Source of the DNA: Fistulifera solaris
Lineage: Eukaryota > Bacillariophyta > Bacillariophyceae > Naviculales > Stauroneidaceae
Length of the DNA stretch: 64,000 nt
Direction: 5' to 3'
Assembly: GCA_030295235.1 (NCBI GenBank)
Contig: AP026148.1
Span: 773,501 to 837,500, forward strand
Below the pieces are notes generated by a model. It did no database searches, was not told where the DNA came from, and was given only the letters and a program-made list of their open reading frames with translations. This document shows positions 10,271 through 21,336 of this stretch, piece after piece. Both the position numbers and the translations under genes were made by a program. How positions within the stretch are numbered: position 1 is the stretch's first letter; each line of letters begins with the position of its first letter.

Positions 10271-10927
10271 TGCGGCACAACAAAATAAAAAAATACTCCG
10301 TATCTCTTTTAATTTTGTATTTTGTGTCAACCAAGTCAATAATCAACAGCATCTCTCCCTCGTCAACAAGTCAACTTGGTAAAATTCTGTGTTTCTTTAC
10401 AACGTTCTTGGCAACTTTCAGCGTAAGTACATAAGCCCTCTCATCATTTTCTTGAAAATCAATCACTAATCGGAAACCACAATACAGAAATGTACAGCAA
10501 AATGCAGCGCAATACTTAACGTCTGCAAGTCGATAAGAAGACAATTAGGATATCAGTTGTCAGTTTGGTTTAAGCCTGAATCCGATGATCTTCGAAATCT
10601 GTCACAGTTGAAACTTTTCATTTAGTACCTGGTACATTGCAGATTGCAGAAGAAACTGGCGCGCGCTCCGGTCACGTGATTGCCCTCTTTCTTCTTGGAA
10701 GGAGAAACAAGCGAAGGGCACGGGTTTATGTTGATGCGATGCGAATGACACAGGAAGTATACAACGATGGCAGCGATTTATAATAACAAAGAGGAATGCA
10801 ATAATTCACAGTAATCATTCGTGAAGTCTTTTGCCTGAGTCGTAAGATCATCAAAATTAAAGCTGAAGACATGACGACGACAGAAAGATAATTCACATTT
10901 TTTACTTCACATCTCTTGCAATTCCTG

Positions 10928-11314
10928 TCATCGCGAGACCTTTAATGATAAACAGAAGACAATCGAATGCATCCTTCGCTTTCTTAACCGAGAGGATTCT
11001 GTCTGATTCGACGAATTCACTTTTCCAAGACTGAAAGGTGGGTTCTGCATTGGAACGCCGGCACTTTCCAAGCGAAGGGTCGGCATCAGCGCTCTAGGAG
11101 TGGGCAACGGCGGCGGAAGCGTCAGATTCATCCGTAAATGCTGCCTCATCCAAGCGAACGCCTCGAATTCATGGACCGTTTCATTACGTAACTGATCAAT
11201 CAAGGAATCGGAGAAAAGGGATTGCGTCCGCAAGTTGAGACACTGCTGACCCAATGTCGATTCTTGAATGGGAAAATGCGGAGCTGAGAAGTCTTTCTTA
11301 GAGAGCAATTGCAT
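10928..11314 (-). CDS. Hypothetical protein, possible exon or relic
   Basis: This is a 128-aa frame with a polar first half (VHEFEAFAWMRQHLR) and a Pro-rich middle (NLTLPPPLPTP). A potential acceptor (GGGAATTAG) lies just before its first Met codon, so it could be the last exon of a gene starting at 11588-12082. No domain is recognised, and it may be spurious. Confidence 0.25.
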   Translation of the reverse strand: MQLLSKKDFSAPHFPIQESTLGQQCLNLRTQSLFSDSLIDQLRNETVHEFEAFAWMRQHLRMNLTLPPPLPTPRALMPTLRLESAGVPMQNPPFSLGKVNSSNQTESSRLRKRRMHSIVFCLSLKVSR

Positions 11315-11587
11315 CTAATTCCCATGACTCGGTGCAGCGTCGACCAGGTGAATTGCGTTTTGATTTTCAGGTGGCAGCTGAACTTTGGCCTTGTTCAGTG
11401 AGCGGCGGTTGGTCGTTGCTTTACTAGCACTTTGGTCGCGACAGAAGTGAGGGTGCGAAAGCATCTGACAATCGGTCGGAAAGCCATGGCGAGTTGGCGG
11501 TGACCGGTTACTTTCGAAACCTCCCGCGGTACACCTTACAAACGAAACTTTCGTATTTCAAGTTGCCAAAGAATCTCCACAGCCATT

Positions 11588-12082
11588 TCACAAAGAGGGC
11601 GTTGGGGTCGCAAATGACGACAGCGGTTCCATTGAGAGCCCAAAAATTGCTTCCTGCTCCATTTTTCGACCATTCCTAGTGCATCTGCGCTCGATATAAG
11701 TCAACATCAACATGAACGTTGGTACAAATGAGTGAGACTTGCTTGAATCATGATGCATTTGTGCGCAAAAAAAACTTCGTACCCTCTCTAGAAACGTCGG
11801 TTCGCTGTTGAAATCTAGCGTGTACGTAAAAATCTCTGCTGTGGGGAGATGATTAATTGCGTGGGTGAATTCGCTCGTGTTTCGAGCCGGTTGTGAGCTG
11901 TTCGATGCTCCCTCCGCTGGCCTTGCCACGTTATCTAATTTCTCAGACAGAGTATCCTGGGCAGGGGGTTTGATATCGTCCAGTTTGGGACTCGCGTCAT
12001 TGTCAAAAACTTCCGTCGGATTTGACGCAAATGTTAAACCTAACCTTTTCTCAAATAATGATGGTGAATGAGGAATAATCAA
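11588..12082 (-). CDS. Hypothetical protein, possible first exon
   Basis: This 164-aa frame begins at an ATG and includes an acidic, polar N-terminus and a helical-looking central part (SFVPTFMLMLTYIERRC). I do not recognise the family. It lies on the same strand as 10928-11314, about 270 bp upstream of it, so the two may be parts of one gene. Neither has paralogues in the window. Confidence 0.25.
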   Translation of the reverse strand: MIIPHSPSLFEKRLGLTFASNPTEVFDNDASPKLDDIKPPAQDTLSEKLDNVARPAEGASNSSQPARNTSEFTHAINHLPTAEIFTYTLDFNSEPTFLERVRSFFCAQMHHDSSKSHSFVPTFMLMLTYIERRCTRNGRKMEQEAIFGLSMEPLSSFATPTPSL

Positions 12083-12698
12083 CAGTCGATCTTTTCAAGA
12101 TTCCTTTTTTTTAGGTGACGCACCTCAACCATCAACAAGCGCTAGTCTGCTAAGAAGAAGTACGGAGTAGATCTTAGATTTAGATTGGTACAGTAAGTAG
12201 TACTACGAACTTCTCTATCCAAGTTCGAAGTTGAAACTTTAGAGGGAGAATAGTGGTATAAAATGAGTCCGGATACCTGGTACGGATCGTAGGTATTTTG
12301 AGGCCGGGTACCTTAACGAGGATAGTAAATGACATCGTAGAGATTTCAGGTTCTGCAGCTTTTCTTTCGCAGCACAGACAACAGACAGCATAAGCAAACG
12401 GCAAAAGCCAGTAAAAATAAATTAATACTTCTTCTTATCACAACCAAATACATTTGATATTATCTGAAAACTGATAATTACAGGATAGTGATTTGTTAAT
12501 CTGTGATCTGAGGAAGATGGAGAGATGATGATGATTGATTCAAACAAAATGTGAAATGGGTGGTGCTGGTGCGCCTGCCAAAGATGCCGATATCTTCGGT
12601 TGACGAAGATCTTGACACGCAGGATTTGACCTGAGCCACACAAAATAAGCAATCTTTAAAATAAAACGCAACAACGTATCTTTTGTATCACCAAGGCC

Positions 12699-13499
12699 AT
12701 GAAGATCACGAACTACGCTATCGTCTTTGCGACCCTCCCTACCTTGACGGGGGGAGCTCGTCATTCCTCTTGCAAGCCGTTCACGGAGATTTACGCCGAT
12801 GGAACGGAACTTTGCGAGAAGATGTTTTCTGATGCCTTTGTCGTCGTCCCCGACGATCAGCCGGCCTATCACATGTGGTTCTTTGATACGGATAACAATC
12901 CGAACGACCAAGTCACTCGTGATATCTTCGGCACGGAACCTCTCGAAGAATGCAACGTGCAGTACTTTCACAAGGATGTGCCGAGCCCGGAAGGCGACGA
13001 CATGGGCGAGTGTCATCCGTGGAAGCAGCGTTCTTGTTGTCATGGCTCTACGGTTGCCAGTGCCGAAGAACTGAAGACACTCTACGGCGGCGGCCCGGAC
13101 AAGTGCGGAATCATGTCGGATGCGTGCGAACGCTTCTTTATCTTTGAGTACTGCTTCTACGAGTGCGAGCCCTCAGTTGGTCTCTTCCGCAAGTTCAACG
13201 ATAATCAGACAGATCATCCGGACTTTAACACCTGGCAATTGTATCAGATGCCTATGAAGAAAAGTTACTGTGATGCATGGTTTGACGCCTGTAAGAACGA
13301 TTTTTACTCCCAAGAAAGCTTCTCGCCGGAAGAGCCCAAGGAAGTGAACAAGCTCGGCATCTCGATGGGTGTGATGGGTGTTCTTTTTTTCGTTCTTTGT
13401 GTCTTTTCCGCGTTCTTGGTCCACCGTGAACGCAGTGGTAAACCCATGTTTGGTACGTCAAAGTCGGTTCCTCCGGCAGAAGGCAATGTCGGTATTTAA
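12699..13499 (+). CDS. Folate-receptor-like Cys-rich membrane protein, copy 2
   Basis: This intact 266-aa protein has a signal peptide (MKITNYAIVFATLPTLTGGA). The folate-receptor-type Cys-rich ectodomain includes GECHPWKQRSCC, CERFFIFEYCFYECEPSVG and KSYCDAWFDACKNDF. A C-terminal TM helix (ISMGVMGVLFFVLCVFSAFLV) is followed by a short basic cytoplasmic tail (HRERSGKP). It should be a type I surface protein; the ligand is unknown. It is the intact partner of the copy at 8135. The nucleotide match is nearly perfect between 12793-13040 and 8228-8475 but clearly weaker on both sides. The downstream neighbour is a convergent M43 protease, as for copy 1. Confidence 0.88.
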   Translation: MKITNYAIVFATLPTLTGGARHSSCKPFTEIYADGTELCEKMFSDAFVVVPDDQPAYHMWFFDTDNNPNDQVTRDIFGTEPLEECNVQYFHKDVPSPEGDDMGECHPWKQRSCCHGSTVASAEELKTLYGGGPDKCGIMSDACERFFIFEYCFYECEPSVGLFRKFNDNQTDHPDFNTWQLYQMPMKKSYCDAWFDACKNDFYSQESFSPEEPKEVNKLGISMGVMGVLFFVLCVFSAFLVHRERSGKPMFGTSKSVPPAEGNVGI

Positions 13500-13530
13500 A
13501 TAAACGGGCCGTGTAACAACGTGATCTTGT

Positions 13531-13671
13531 GAAATGATACTTCTGCCGCGGGAGCTTTGTGATGTGGGTAATGGCTGAGAAATGAAAGAGTCGAAAGATT
13601 CTTTGTTGACCGTTCGAACCTGAACATGGTAATGCATGCGAAAGGGAAGGTGAGATGTGTCATGGAAATAT
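13531..13671. other. Conserved non-coding block, copy 2
   Basis: This is the counterpart of 8956-9096, with only a handful of differences across about 141 bp. It lies just after the stop codon of folate-receptor-like copy 2 and before the convergent M43 gene. Confidence 0.75.
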
Positions 13672-13794
13672 TATCATCTATGTTGTTACAATGCAAGAAA
13701 GTAGAAAACATAGTAGTGAAAACGTTATCTATGAATCTATTATGAAAAAGGAGGTTCTTGCTATCGCTGTGGCTATCCTATTGAATCGATATCT

Positions 13795-14943
13795 TCACCG
13801 ACTGCGAATGTTGTTCCAGGCTTCTTGCATCCGTTGGGCTTGACCTTTGGTGAATATATCATCACATCCCAAGGGAGCATAATCCATGATGTTGTTCAAG
13901 GGATCCGGCCCTGGTTGATTCGGGCATGTATCCGGCAATGGATTGGGACAAGCACCACTCGTTCGTCCATAATACGATTTTTGCGCGTTGGTATCGTCCA
14001 CCAAATCTCCCGGCGAACATCCACCCGAAAATGTGTGCAACAAGTTCAGCCAATGACCTAAAGAATGAAAGTACAAGATGACAAGTTAGTGAAATGTCAT
14101 ACGCTACTTTCACTACGGTCGATGATTATGGAACGTACCAACTTCATGTGCCACAGTCGTGCGATCCAATGCACAATTGATATCAATGGTGACACCATCA
14201 CCGTTTCCTACAGCCGCAGCATCTTCCGCAAGATAAGCATAACCACAAAATCTACTGCTTCCGGAAACGGCAAGTTTGAAATAAATATTGAGTGTGTTGA
14301 TTCCTCCCCTTTTCAATTTGGCCTGCATATCTTGTTCTTGTGCTGATCCCGATTGTGCCTGGAACCAGTCGTCGTTTTGTACACGGTTGATGGAAATGAC
14401 ATTGATTTGAAATCCGGCCGTTGATAATAAGCTGTTCGCGACTTGAATACTCTGATTCAGCGTGCTGTCGGAAAGAAACCCCTCTCCGTTTGTCCGAGAT
14501 ACGGCATGTATATACGTCGGAATGGAGACTTGAGAATTCCAGTTACCACCGCCACCACCACCGCCGCTATCATTTCCGCCACCGCTTCCACCGCCATCGC
14601 TTCCGCCAGTGTCGTCTCCATCCCCCGGATTCCAAGCACTTCCACCTCCACCTCCTCCTCCACCAAAGGAAATAGAACAGCCGCCTTGTTGTTGCTCATA
14701 CTGTCGTTGTTTCAGTGCGAACTGTTCTTCTTCGACACGAGCGACCCGTTCTTCCTGTTCGGCTTGTAATTGATAGATTTCGTGCACCGCCGGTTCGTGG
14801 AATCCGCAGCCTTGCGGTGTTTGGGCTAGTAGTTGCTGTAATCGACGGTCTCCGTGATGGTGGTGTTCATGGGCCCCTACGAGCGCTGGTATCATCCATA
14901 GTGGTAAAAGAGTGAGGCATTTTGGTACAATGGAGCAAAGCAT
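13795..14943 (-). CDS. M43 pappalysin-like secreted zinc metalloprotease, copy 2
   Basis: Exons are 14139-14943 and 13795-14057, with an 81-bp GT-AG intron; the product is 355 aa. The signal peptide (LTLLPLWMIPALVGA) is followed by a short His run (HEHHHH). A long Gly/Asp/Ser-rich linker, absent from copy 1, separates the N-terminal region (about residues 25-90) from the protease domain. Splicing again completes HEVGHWLNLLH, and the Met-turn NIMDYAPLGCDDIFTKGQAQRM follows. The intron interrupts the active-site motif at the same codon and phase as in copy 1, which shows common ancestry. The Gly linker could let the catalytic domain extend from a matrix-anchored N-terminus; that is inference. 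Confidence 0.9.
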
Positions 14944-17814
14944 AATGAATGTTCCGATTCAATTCACTTGCTTCGGACACGATTTTGTTATTGTTGTTGT
15001 TGGTAAGCGAAAACAGAAATCGAGCAATCAGGAAGAAATTGCAAGTTTGTTGGGACTGCACAACGAAGAAGACTCCGCTTTCACAAGTACTGGTAGTAGT
15101 TTGGAGTTTGGAGTCGATTGGCCGAATTGGGGTGCTATTCGGTCATTTCGGAGAAGTCCTTGGGGGATAGTCCAGTACTTGGTACTTTTCGAATCCTCAC
15201 TCATGCAGTACACTACATGTCCTCTCTTGTTCTTTACGTTCTGTTCTTAGAAGATTATGGATCATGGCAATCTATTATCGATTCCAACTCATGTCTATGA
15301 AGTACGGAATCCGAAGAAACAAAGACCGCGAAAAAAGAGCGGACCAAGGACCAAGATGACATTTTGTATTTTGTTGGGACTATTGATTCCAAAGTACCCC
15401 GGAGTAAGAAGTATTGGTTGATTGGCTGGGTGCGGTGGACAGACGATGATTTGCGATGATTGATGATGGCCACGTCCAAGCTTTTCTGAATGCGCAACAA
15501 TTCAAATTCAAACATCATCTCTTCAAAAGGAGATCACAAATCGAAGTCACAACGAAACGGTAAAGGAGTGGTATTGGTGAAAAAGTCGGCTTCTTAATAA
15601 TTTGAGTAAGATCGGCGACTATACGAAGCCGTCGGAGAGCACACAGCAACTATGATCGTATGATTTAGGATTGCATACAAAGTAATTTGCGCGCATAAAG
15701 CCTTTGTCGTGATGTAAGAATTGCTGGCCGTATCGGCACATATCTTTTACGATACTGGTACTTGCTTCCAATGGAAACGAGAGGGGGAAAAGGGTTCAAA
15801 ACTTTGGAGTAGCAAGACTGTGATTTGTAAAGACGGTGTTGAGCTAGTTGTATCGCTGCTATCCGTATCCGGCATCAAGTGCATTCTTGATACAAACGAC
15901 ACAGATTGGATCATTCACAACGCAATTCGGTGTTAGGTTTGGGATCATTTAGCCATCAAACATGCTCAATCTTTCAGAAAACAGATGAAGGAATTCAGAA
16001 TCAGCGGAGGGACGCGATCATCACACGAGTGCACCGTTAAGACAAAGATATAAATGATGAAATACTAATTGCAATCCTAACGTTCAGTAATGAAAATCAT
16101 TATCAAAGGAAGTGTCGATGGGCATTCACATTCATCACCACCTAGGGCCAAGCCCTTTTGTGGGTTGGAAGCAGTGAGTTATTACTTCGATCAAAGATCG
16201 ACCGAGCCACCATCCTCTCGACACATAACGTCATTTTCATCGATGAGATCCAGGGCGCGCTGAAGAATGTCACTGAGCTTACGCATTCGTGCCAAATGGT
16301 CTCGTTTTCTTGAATTCCTTGTCGAAGCCGAATGCACCGAACGAGTCTCCATAGTGATGAACCCTTCGAGAGTGCTATTTGCGACTCTTGCGGAAGAGGG
16401 ACATTTGGTTTCTGAACTCGTCAGTGAATGCATGGTTCGAAGAGTTGTTAGATTTTATGATGAAAAATCGAGTTGCGCACCATGAAACGAGGTGCGTAGT
16501 GCGTAACGGAACGGAAGACTCCGTGCGGATTAGACGAAGTAAAACTGTGTTTCTACTAGAGGTTCTTGCACGTGCAGCCGTTTTACTTGATTTCTTACTA
16601 TACACGTAAAGGTAACGTCCGAAGGGGCAAGAGGTGACGCAACCTTATGCGTTGAAGTTATGTTTCACGTTTTAGTCAGCAATTCAATAATTCGTGATTT
16701 CTATTGCCTACCTTTTACCTCTCTAAACAGCTCTTGATGTAAAAAGAAATCGTTAAGTCATCCTTATTCAAATATTTCCGACAGGGAACATGGAATGCCT
16801 TCGAGGGCAATATAGGGGGTACCTATGTGCCTAAATGTACCTATGTAGAAGAGAGAAATCAGAAATCATTCGCTGACCGGTAACCGGTGACCGGTGTTCG
16901 GTGACAACCTAAAGATGCATGACGCAGTTCTTTTCAGATCTAGTTTCGTGAAACCAGTAAGTTCAAGTTGATTCCGTGGAGTTGACTGGTTTACTTTTTA
17001 CTTTTTACTCCATTATTTTTCGTTGAAATGAAACCTCTTGCTTATTAATAAGTACCAGGTACGGATGTAGGGACAGAAGGCATGGTCTCTCTCTCAGAAT
17101 CTAGAATCTAGATTGAAGTACCGGTACAGTACCAGGTAGCGCTTAGCGATTCCGATGGGTTTCGCTGGAGACTTCGGATCAGGGAGAACGGCGAAGTTAT
17201 ATCCTTTGTCGATTCTAAAAAGAGCGATTGAACTTGGCATTCAGATGCTCATTTAGAATTGATACTTTACCGGCATGTTTCATGGAAGTATTTCACCTAT
17301 TGGGCCATAGATTCGCAGTACCTATGGCCCCAATTTTGCAGCGAACGAAGTAAATATCTCTCGGTCGTAGGATATTCATAAATTTGAACGCATTAGAAGT
17401 TTAAAGGAAGTGACATAGTCGCATTACTCTTTTCTTCTATCTTTTCTATATTTGCAATATCAGAACAAGGTAACATCGCACCACTTTTCCGTTAATTTAG
17501 GCGCCTGGCACAATCTTTCGTCGCGAAGCCTAATCTATAGAGATGAATTGCGGTATACGTTTTTGGTGCATTCTGAAAGCCAATAACACAGACATTTCTA
17601 CATCTATCAGCAATTCAGATGGAAAAGCTCGATAATCCATCACCCATTGCTAGCAACTATATACAGAACAACGGTTTCTCGACCAATCGAGACTCCACCG
17701 CGCATTTTTGACTATTCCACCAGCTCATAAACAGAATGAATGAAATCACACAATTCGTTGTCAATATAGATTAGCATGCAAGGAAACGTTTCGAATGCTC
17801 TATCTTCTATGATC
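14944..17814. other. Long intergenic region
   Basis: Nearly 2.9 kb has no recognisable gene. Small frames at 15255-15518, 15721-15936 and 16191-16605 show no domain or paralogue. GTACC-rich palindromic sequence occurs at 17117-17136, and TACTCCG/CCCCGGAGTA motifs occur near 15395. Confidence 0.4.
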
Positions 17815-17909
17815 GGCCTCGCCCTCCACCACGTCGACGGCCACGTCCCGCAACTCCACGACCCGCATCTCCGCGTCCTCCTTCTTGAATCCGAGTGCTG
17901 GTGCCCATG

Positions 17910-18374
17910 CTAGACTTTTGCGGCGGGTGATTTCGGGGGATTTCCGTCCTTCGGTGCGAACGAAATCACCATTTTCATGCCATCGGGGATCTGGAATCCC
18001 TTTTGCTCCATGGCTTGTACAGCGGCAACCACAGCTTTTCTAGGTGGAGGTTTTACGACTACAGGAGGCGCCTTTGCAATGGCTTTGGCGGTTTTTGTTG
18101 CTTTTTGCAGCATCTTGGAATCCTCCATACGATCTTTTCGGGTCGCCTGTTTCGTTTTGAGATCCGTTTTCGGGTGCGGTTTGTTTTGACGACGTCGTTG
18201 TCGAGCGCGTTTGACTTGTGCTTGTTCCACTTGCTCTTCGATCTGTTTCTTAGTCGAAGGAGCGTTTGCGGCGGGCGTGCGACCTCGCTTGGCATCCATA
18301 ATGGCTTGACGCCGGACACGATTCTTCGCTACCGAGCGATCCGCGTTTTGTTCTTTGCGACGACTGGCAATCAT
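17910..18374 (-). CDS. Small basic protein, probably nuclear or nucleolar
   Basis: The 154-aa protein is rich in Lys, Arg, Gln and Ala, with a highly basic centre (VKRARQRRRQNKPHP) and a conserved-looking C-terminal patch (AVQAMEQKGFQIPDGMKMVISFAPKDG). I do not recognise a named family; the composition suggests an RNA- or chromatin-binding factor. Immediately downstream, in another frame (17815-17898), lies an RGG-type tail (GGRGDAGRGVAGRGRRRGGG) ending at its own stop. Either a small intron or an indel separates the two, or the tail is coincidental. RGG tails are common on RNA-binding proteins, which would suit the basic body. Confidence 0.55.
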   Translation of the reverse strand: MIASRRKEQNADRSVAKNRVRRQAIMDAKRGRTPAANAPSTKKQIEEQVEQAQVKRARQRRRQNKPHPKTDLKTKQATRKDRMEDSKMLQKATKTAKAIAKAPPVVVKPPPRKAVVAAVQAMEQKGFQIPDGMKMVISFAPKDGNPPKSPAAKV

Positions 18375-19061
18375 ATCGTCTTAGTATACGACATTATCAA
18401 ACAATGTGTTTAAAAAGGCGTGTAAGAGAGGGCCTTTCTCATTTCTGCTCGAAAATAAAGCTTCAATAACACGAAGGAGCATACCTAAGGACATGTCAAC
18501 AGTTGGTGCACTCGAAGTGCCCATAGAAAAGACCGGCTGCACTCCTAACAGTGTCATATTGCAATCACTAGTAAAAAGTAAGTAAACAAGAAAACTGATA
18601 AGAGCAAAGGCAAAAAAAGGATTTTGGTTTGCTTTTGTATTCAATGACTCGACTCCTTAATCGCAACGAGCCGTTGAGTTGCATTTAGCAGCACAAAGCG
18701 CAACGCGGTCTTGCATCGGACGTCTGTCGCACAAGGACCGCACTATAGCACTCAAGTATTGCCGAAAGCCGAGCGAAATCATTTTAAAGTACTCCAGACT
18801 CCGGAGTATCACTTTAGCGCAAACAAAGCAAAACGTAGAAGCTGTACGTTTAGAACAACGAACAGAGAACCTGATGAGATTAGAAGCGACAGGCGCGCAA
18901 CAACATGTCATGAAGTCATGAAGCATTGCTACGTCTACGCCGAACGCCGAACAGTCCTTAACTTAATCATGATTGCAGGAATGTATTTGACAGGAATATA
19001 TATACTTATATATGTTGTGTTCACTAGATATATAATTTCATGGCAACGATAAGTGTCAAAG
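18375..19061. other. Intergenic region
   Basis: I see nothing assignable here. A CTCCAGACTCCGGAGTAT inverted motif lies near 18791-18808. Short frames on both strands look fortuitous. Confidence 0.4.
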
Positions 19062-21336
19062 TCAGTTGGGCAAGATCTTGCTCACTTGCCTAGTCTTGTA
19101 AAAAACTCCAGCAACATAAGTCAACTTCCAAAATAGAGCAATGCAAGCCAAGATCAATAGATTTTCACCAACGGACACATCCCCCTGCACGACAGCATAT
19201 GATTTGCTCAACTCGTTCAAAACATTCGACCCAGTCGGAGGATCAACACAAAGGGTTCGGGGCAACTAGTTCTGTTGGTATAGCCTACACAGCAGGGTTC
19301 CCATGTAGTATCCTCGAACTGGTTGTACATTTGCGTGCGCACGTAATAGGAGTATGGCATCACGTAATAAAAGAGTGTAAATGGCCAGAACATGTCACGT
19401 TTGGCAATCAAGAAACCGCCGAACAAGAAACCTCCAAACCAAAAGTTCATAAATTGCAGCATGCCGAGGATCGGGTCGTCAATCCAAACACTCAAGCTTT
19501 CGGCGACGCATTCGTAAATGTATAGAGTCAGTGACCACGTGATCAAAACAATCGGAAATGTGTCACCGGGAACGTCCATAATCGCGTACGAGGGTACGCC
19601 TAACGCAAAGATGCCAAACACAATCATAATTGGTAAGACCAGTATGGTCTTTGCCAACACATAACTTAGTGGTGTCACCATGCCATTTTTCGTCTCACGC
19701 AAGATCGTTTTAAATTCGTCATTCAAAGCGTACACAGCTACAACACTCATGTTGTTGGCCACCGCGACGTGCCAAATCGTAATCCATAGTTTGTTGGCAG
19801 CTTGATTCTGATCATACTTGCGTGCCTTCAAGTACACCAAACTAAAGATGATGTTGGAAATCAAAAAAAGAACAGCACGTCCCATGTAGAGAATAGGATC
19901 GCGAGCAATCATAGTCGCACAACGACGGAACATGATGGAGACTTCACTCGAAAGAGCAGCGCGTTTCATATCTGTTACACCGGTAACCTCTTCTTCTTTC
20001 CAGTCCTTATGATGAGTCGTGGCCGCTTCGGGTCGTTTTTCTTCCCACATGTCCAAGATTTTGGTCACTTCCGCATCATCTGAGAAATCCGCATTTACCA
20101 AATCCAGAAAGTGTTCTGCAGGATTCGTCTGCACAGGCAAAGGATAACCAACGCTTTCAAAGTAAGGAACGGCTTCTTCGACGGGGCCCGTGTATGCTTC
20201 GCGTCCTTTGCTCAAAATCATCGTTTCATCGAAACTATTGTATACCTTGGTCGACGGCTGATGAATGGTACACAAGATAATGATGCGTTCCTCCTTGGCG
20301 ACACGAACAATTTCATTCATGATATTTTCGGCGGCCGCGGCGTCCTATTGTGAAAGAAAAGTCGTTGAGTAATACAAACGGTCAGAGACTTTATCATGAA
20401 GCAGGAGAAAACATTGGTAGGGGCACTTACCAGTCCGGTTGTCGGTTCATCGAGAAAAAGTAAACTAAAGGTATGAGTATGAAAAGAATTTCATTTTCAA
20501 ATGAGCCGACGGTTACTTCATACACACAAATGAACACTATTTTGAACAAAACTTACGTGGGCTGCTTCAAGAGCGCAATGGCAATACTCAAACGACGCGC
20601 TTGTCCTCCACTCAAACGCGCATTACGTGTATCCGCGCATACATCCAAGCCCATCTTGGTAATAATTTCGTCTACAACGGCGGGCATATCCGCCTTATCG
20701 GCGACATCGTACAATTCGGCCGCGAAGAGGAGCGTCTCCCTACAAGTGAGATACGGCCAGTGTTTGTCGTGTTGTACGACGACGTAACTGTGTGCTTTGA
20801 ACATTTTGTCCGTCATGGGGACGCCATTAAGTTTGACGGTTCCCCGGGTCGTACCGAATGTAGCATCCAGCGTCAATGCACTAATTAGAACCGTCTATGG
20901 AAGCAAAACGACGTTGAGGGAGGAGCATGAGATCGATGTCGTGCTTTATAAGTCGATTTTCTACTCAAGGCAGCTTACCTTTCCAGCGCCTGATGGGCCC
21001 ATAATAGCCAACACATCTATAAAAGGGGAGAAGAGAAATGATTGAATGAAGGAAAAAGGAGTGAGAAAAGCGACGCCCTTTCGCACACATTGAAAAATTT
21101 TGTTACATACGTCCCCATTTGACCGTATGCGAAACATCGGAAAGAATCTTGGTTTCTTTCGAGCCCTTATTGACCGTAAAATTCAAATTACTGAACCGAA
21201 AGACAGATGATTCCATGCCTTTTCCGTGATGACTCCGACGTGAACTATTGTTGTGGTTCTTGCTGCTGCCGGATTCATCTTCATCGACTAATTTCGGTAC
21301 TTGCTGCGTTGCATCGTTGTCTTTCTCTTCCGTCAT
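19062..21336 (-). CDS. ABCG-type half ABC transporter (one frameshift near the C-terminus)
   Basis: Five exons were inferred from GT-AG borders and continuous homology: 21111-21336, 20979-21016, 20557-20894, 20431-20464 and 19062-20344, with introns of 84-94 bp. The product would be about 639 aa. The nucleotide-binding domain comes first: Walker A GPSGAGKT (spanning exons 2-3), a Q-loop region, signature LSGGQARRLSIA, Walker B LLFLDEPTTGL (exon 4) and the switch His in CTIHQPS. Six membrane helices follow (for example AVLFLISNIIFSLVYL, TILVLPIMIVFGIFALGV, FWFGGFLFGGFLI). NBD-TMD order identifies subfamily G, which exports lipids or small hydrophobic compounds as dimers. At 19259-19262 the C-run appears one base short: the ABCG-like C-terminus (NVLNELSKSYAVVQGD onward) continues in the next frame to 19062. 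Confidence 0.9.

Larger units (their letters stand above)
10271..12698. other. Intergenic region with two unassigned minus-strand frames
   Basis: This 2.4-kb interval separates the two duplicated gene pairs. Minus-strand frames at 10928-11314 (128 aa) and 11588-12082 (164 aa) may belong to a real or decayed gene and are listed separately. The rest shows recurring GTACC and TACTCCG motifs (for example 10625 and 12268-12311) and nothing else recognisable. Confidence 0.4.

Noticed and set aside
14421-14769. Plus-strand His/Arg-rich and Thr/Ala-rich frames inside M43 copy 2
   Set aside because: They are antisense to the Gly-rich linker and reflect its codon repetition.
16191-16605. Overlapping open frames on both strands, including an 80-aa Ser/Arg-rich minus-strand frame
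   Set aside because: No domain, paralogue or splice support; composition alone is not enough.
17535-17600. ATGA and CTGA boxes resembling a C/D small nucleolar RNA
   Set aside because: Boxes are short, no terminal stem is evident, and no target match could be tested.
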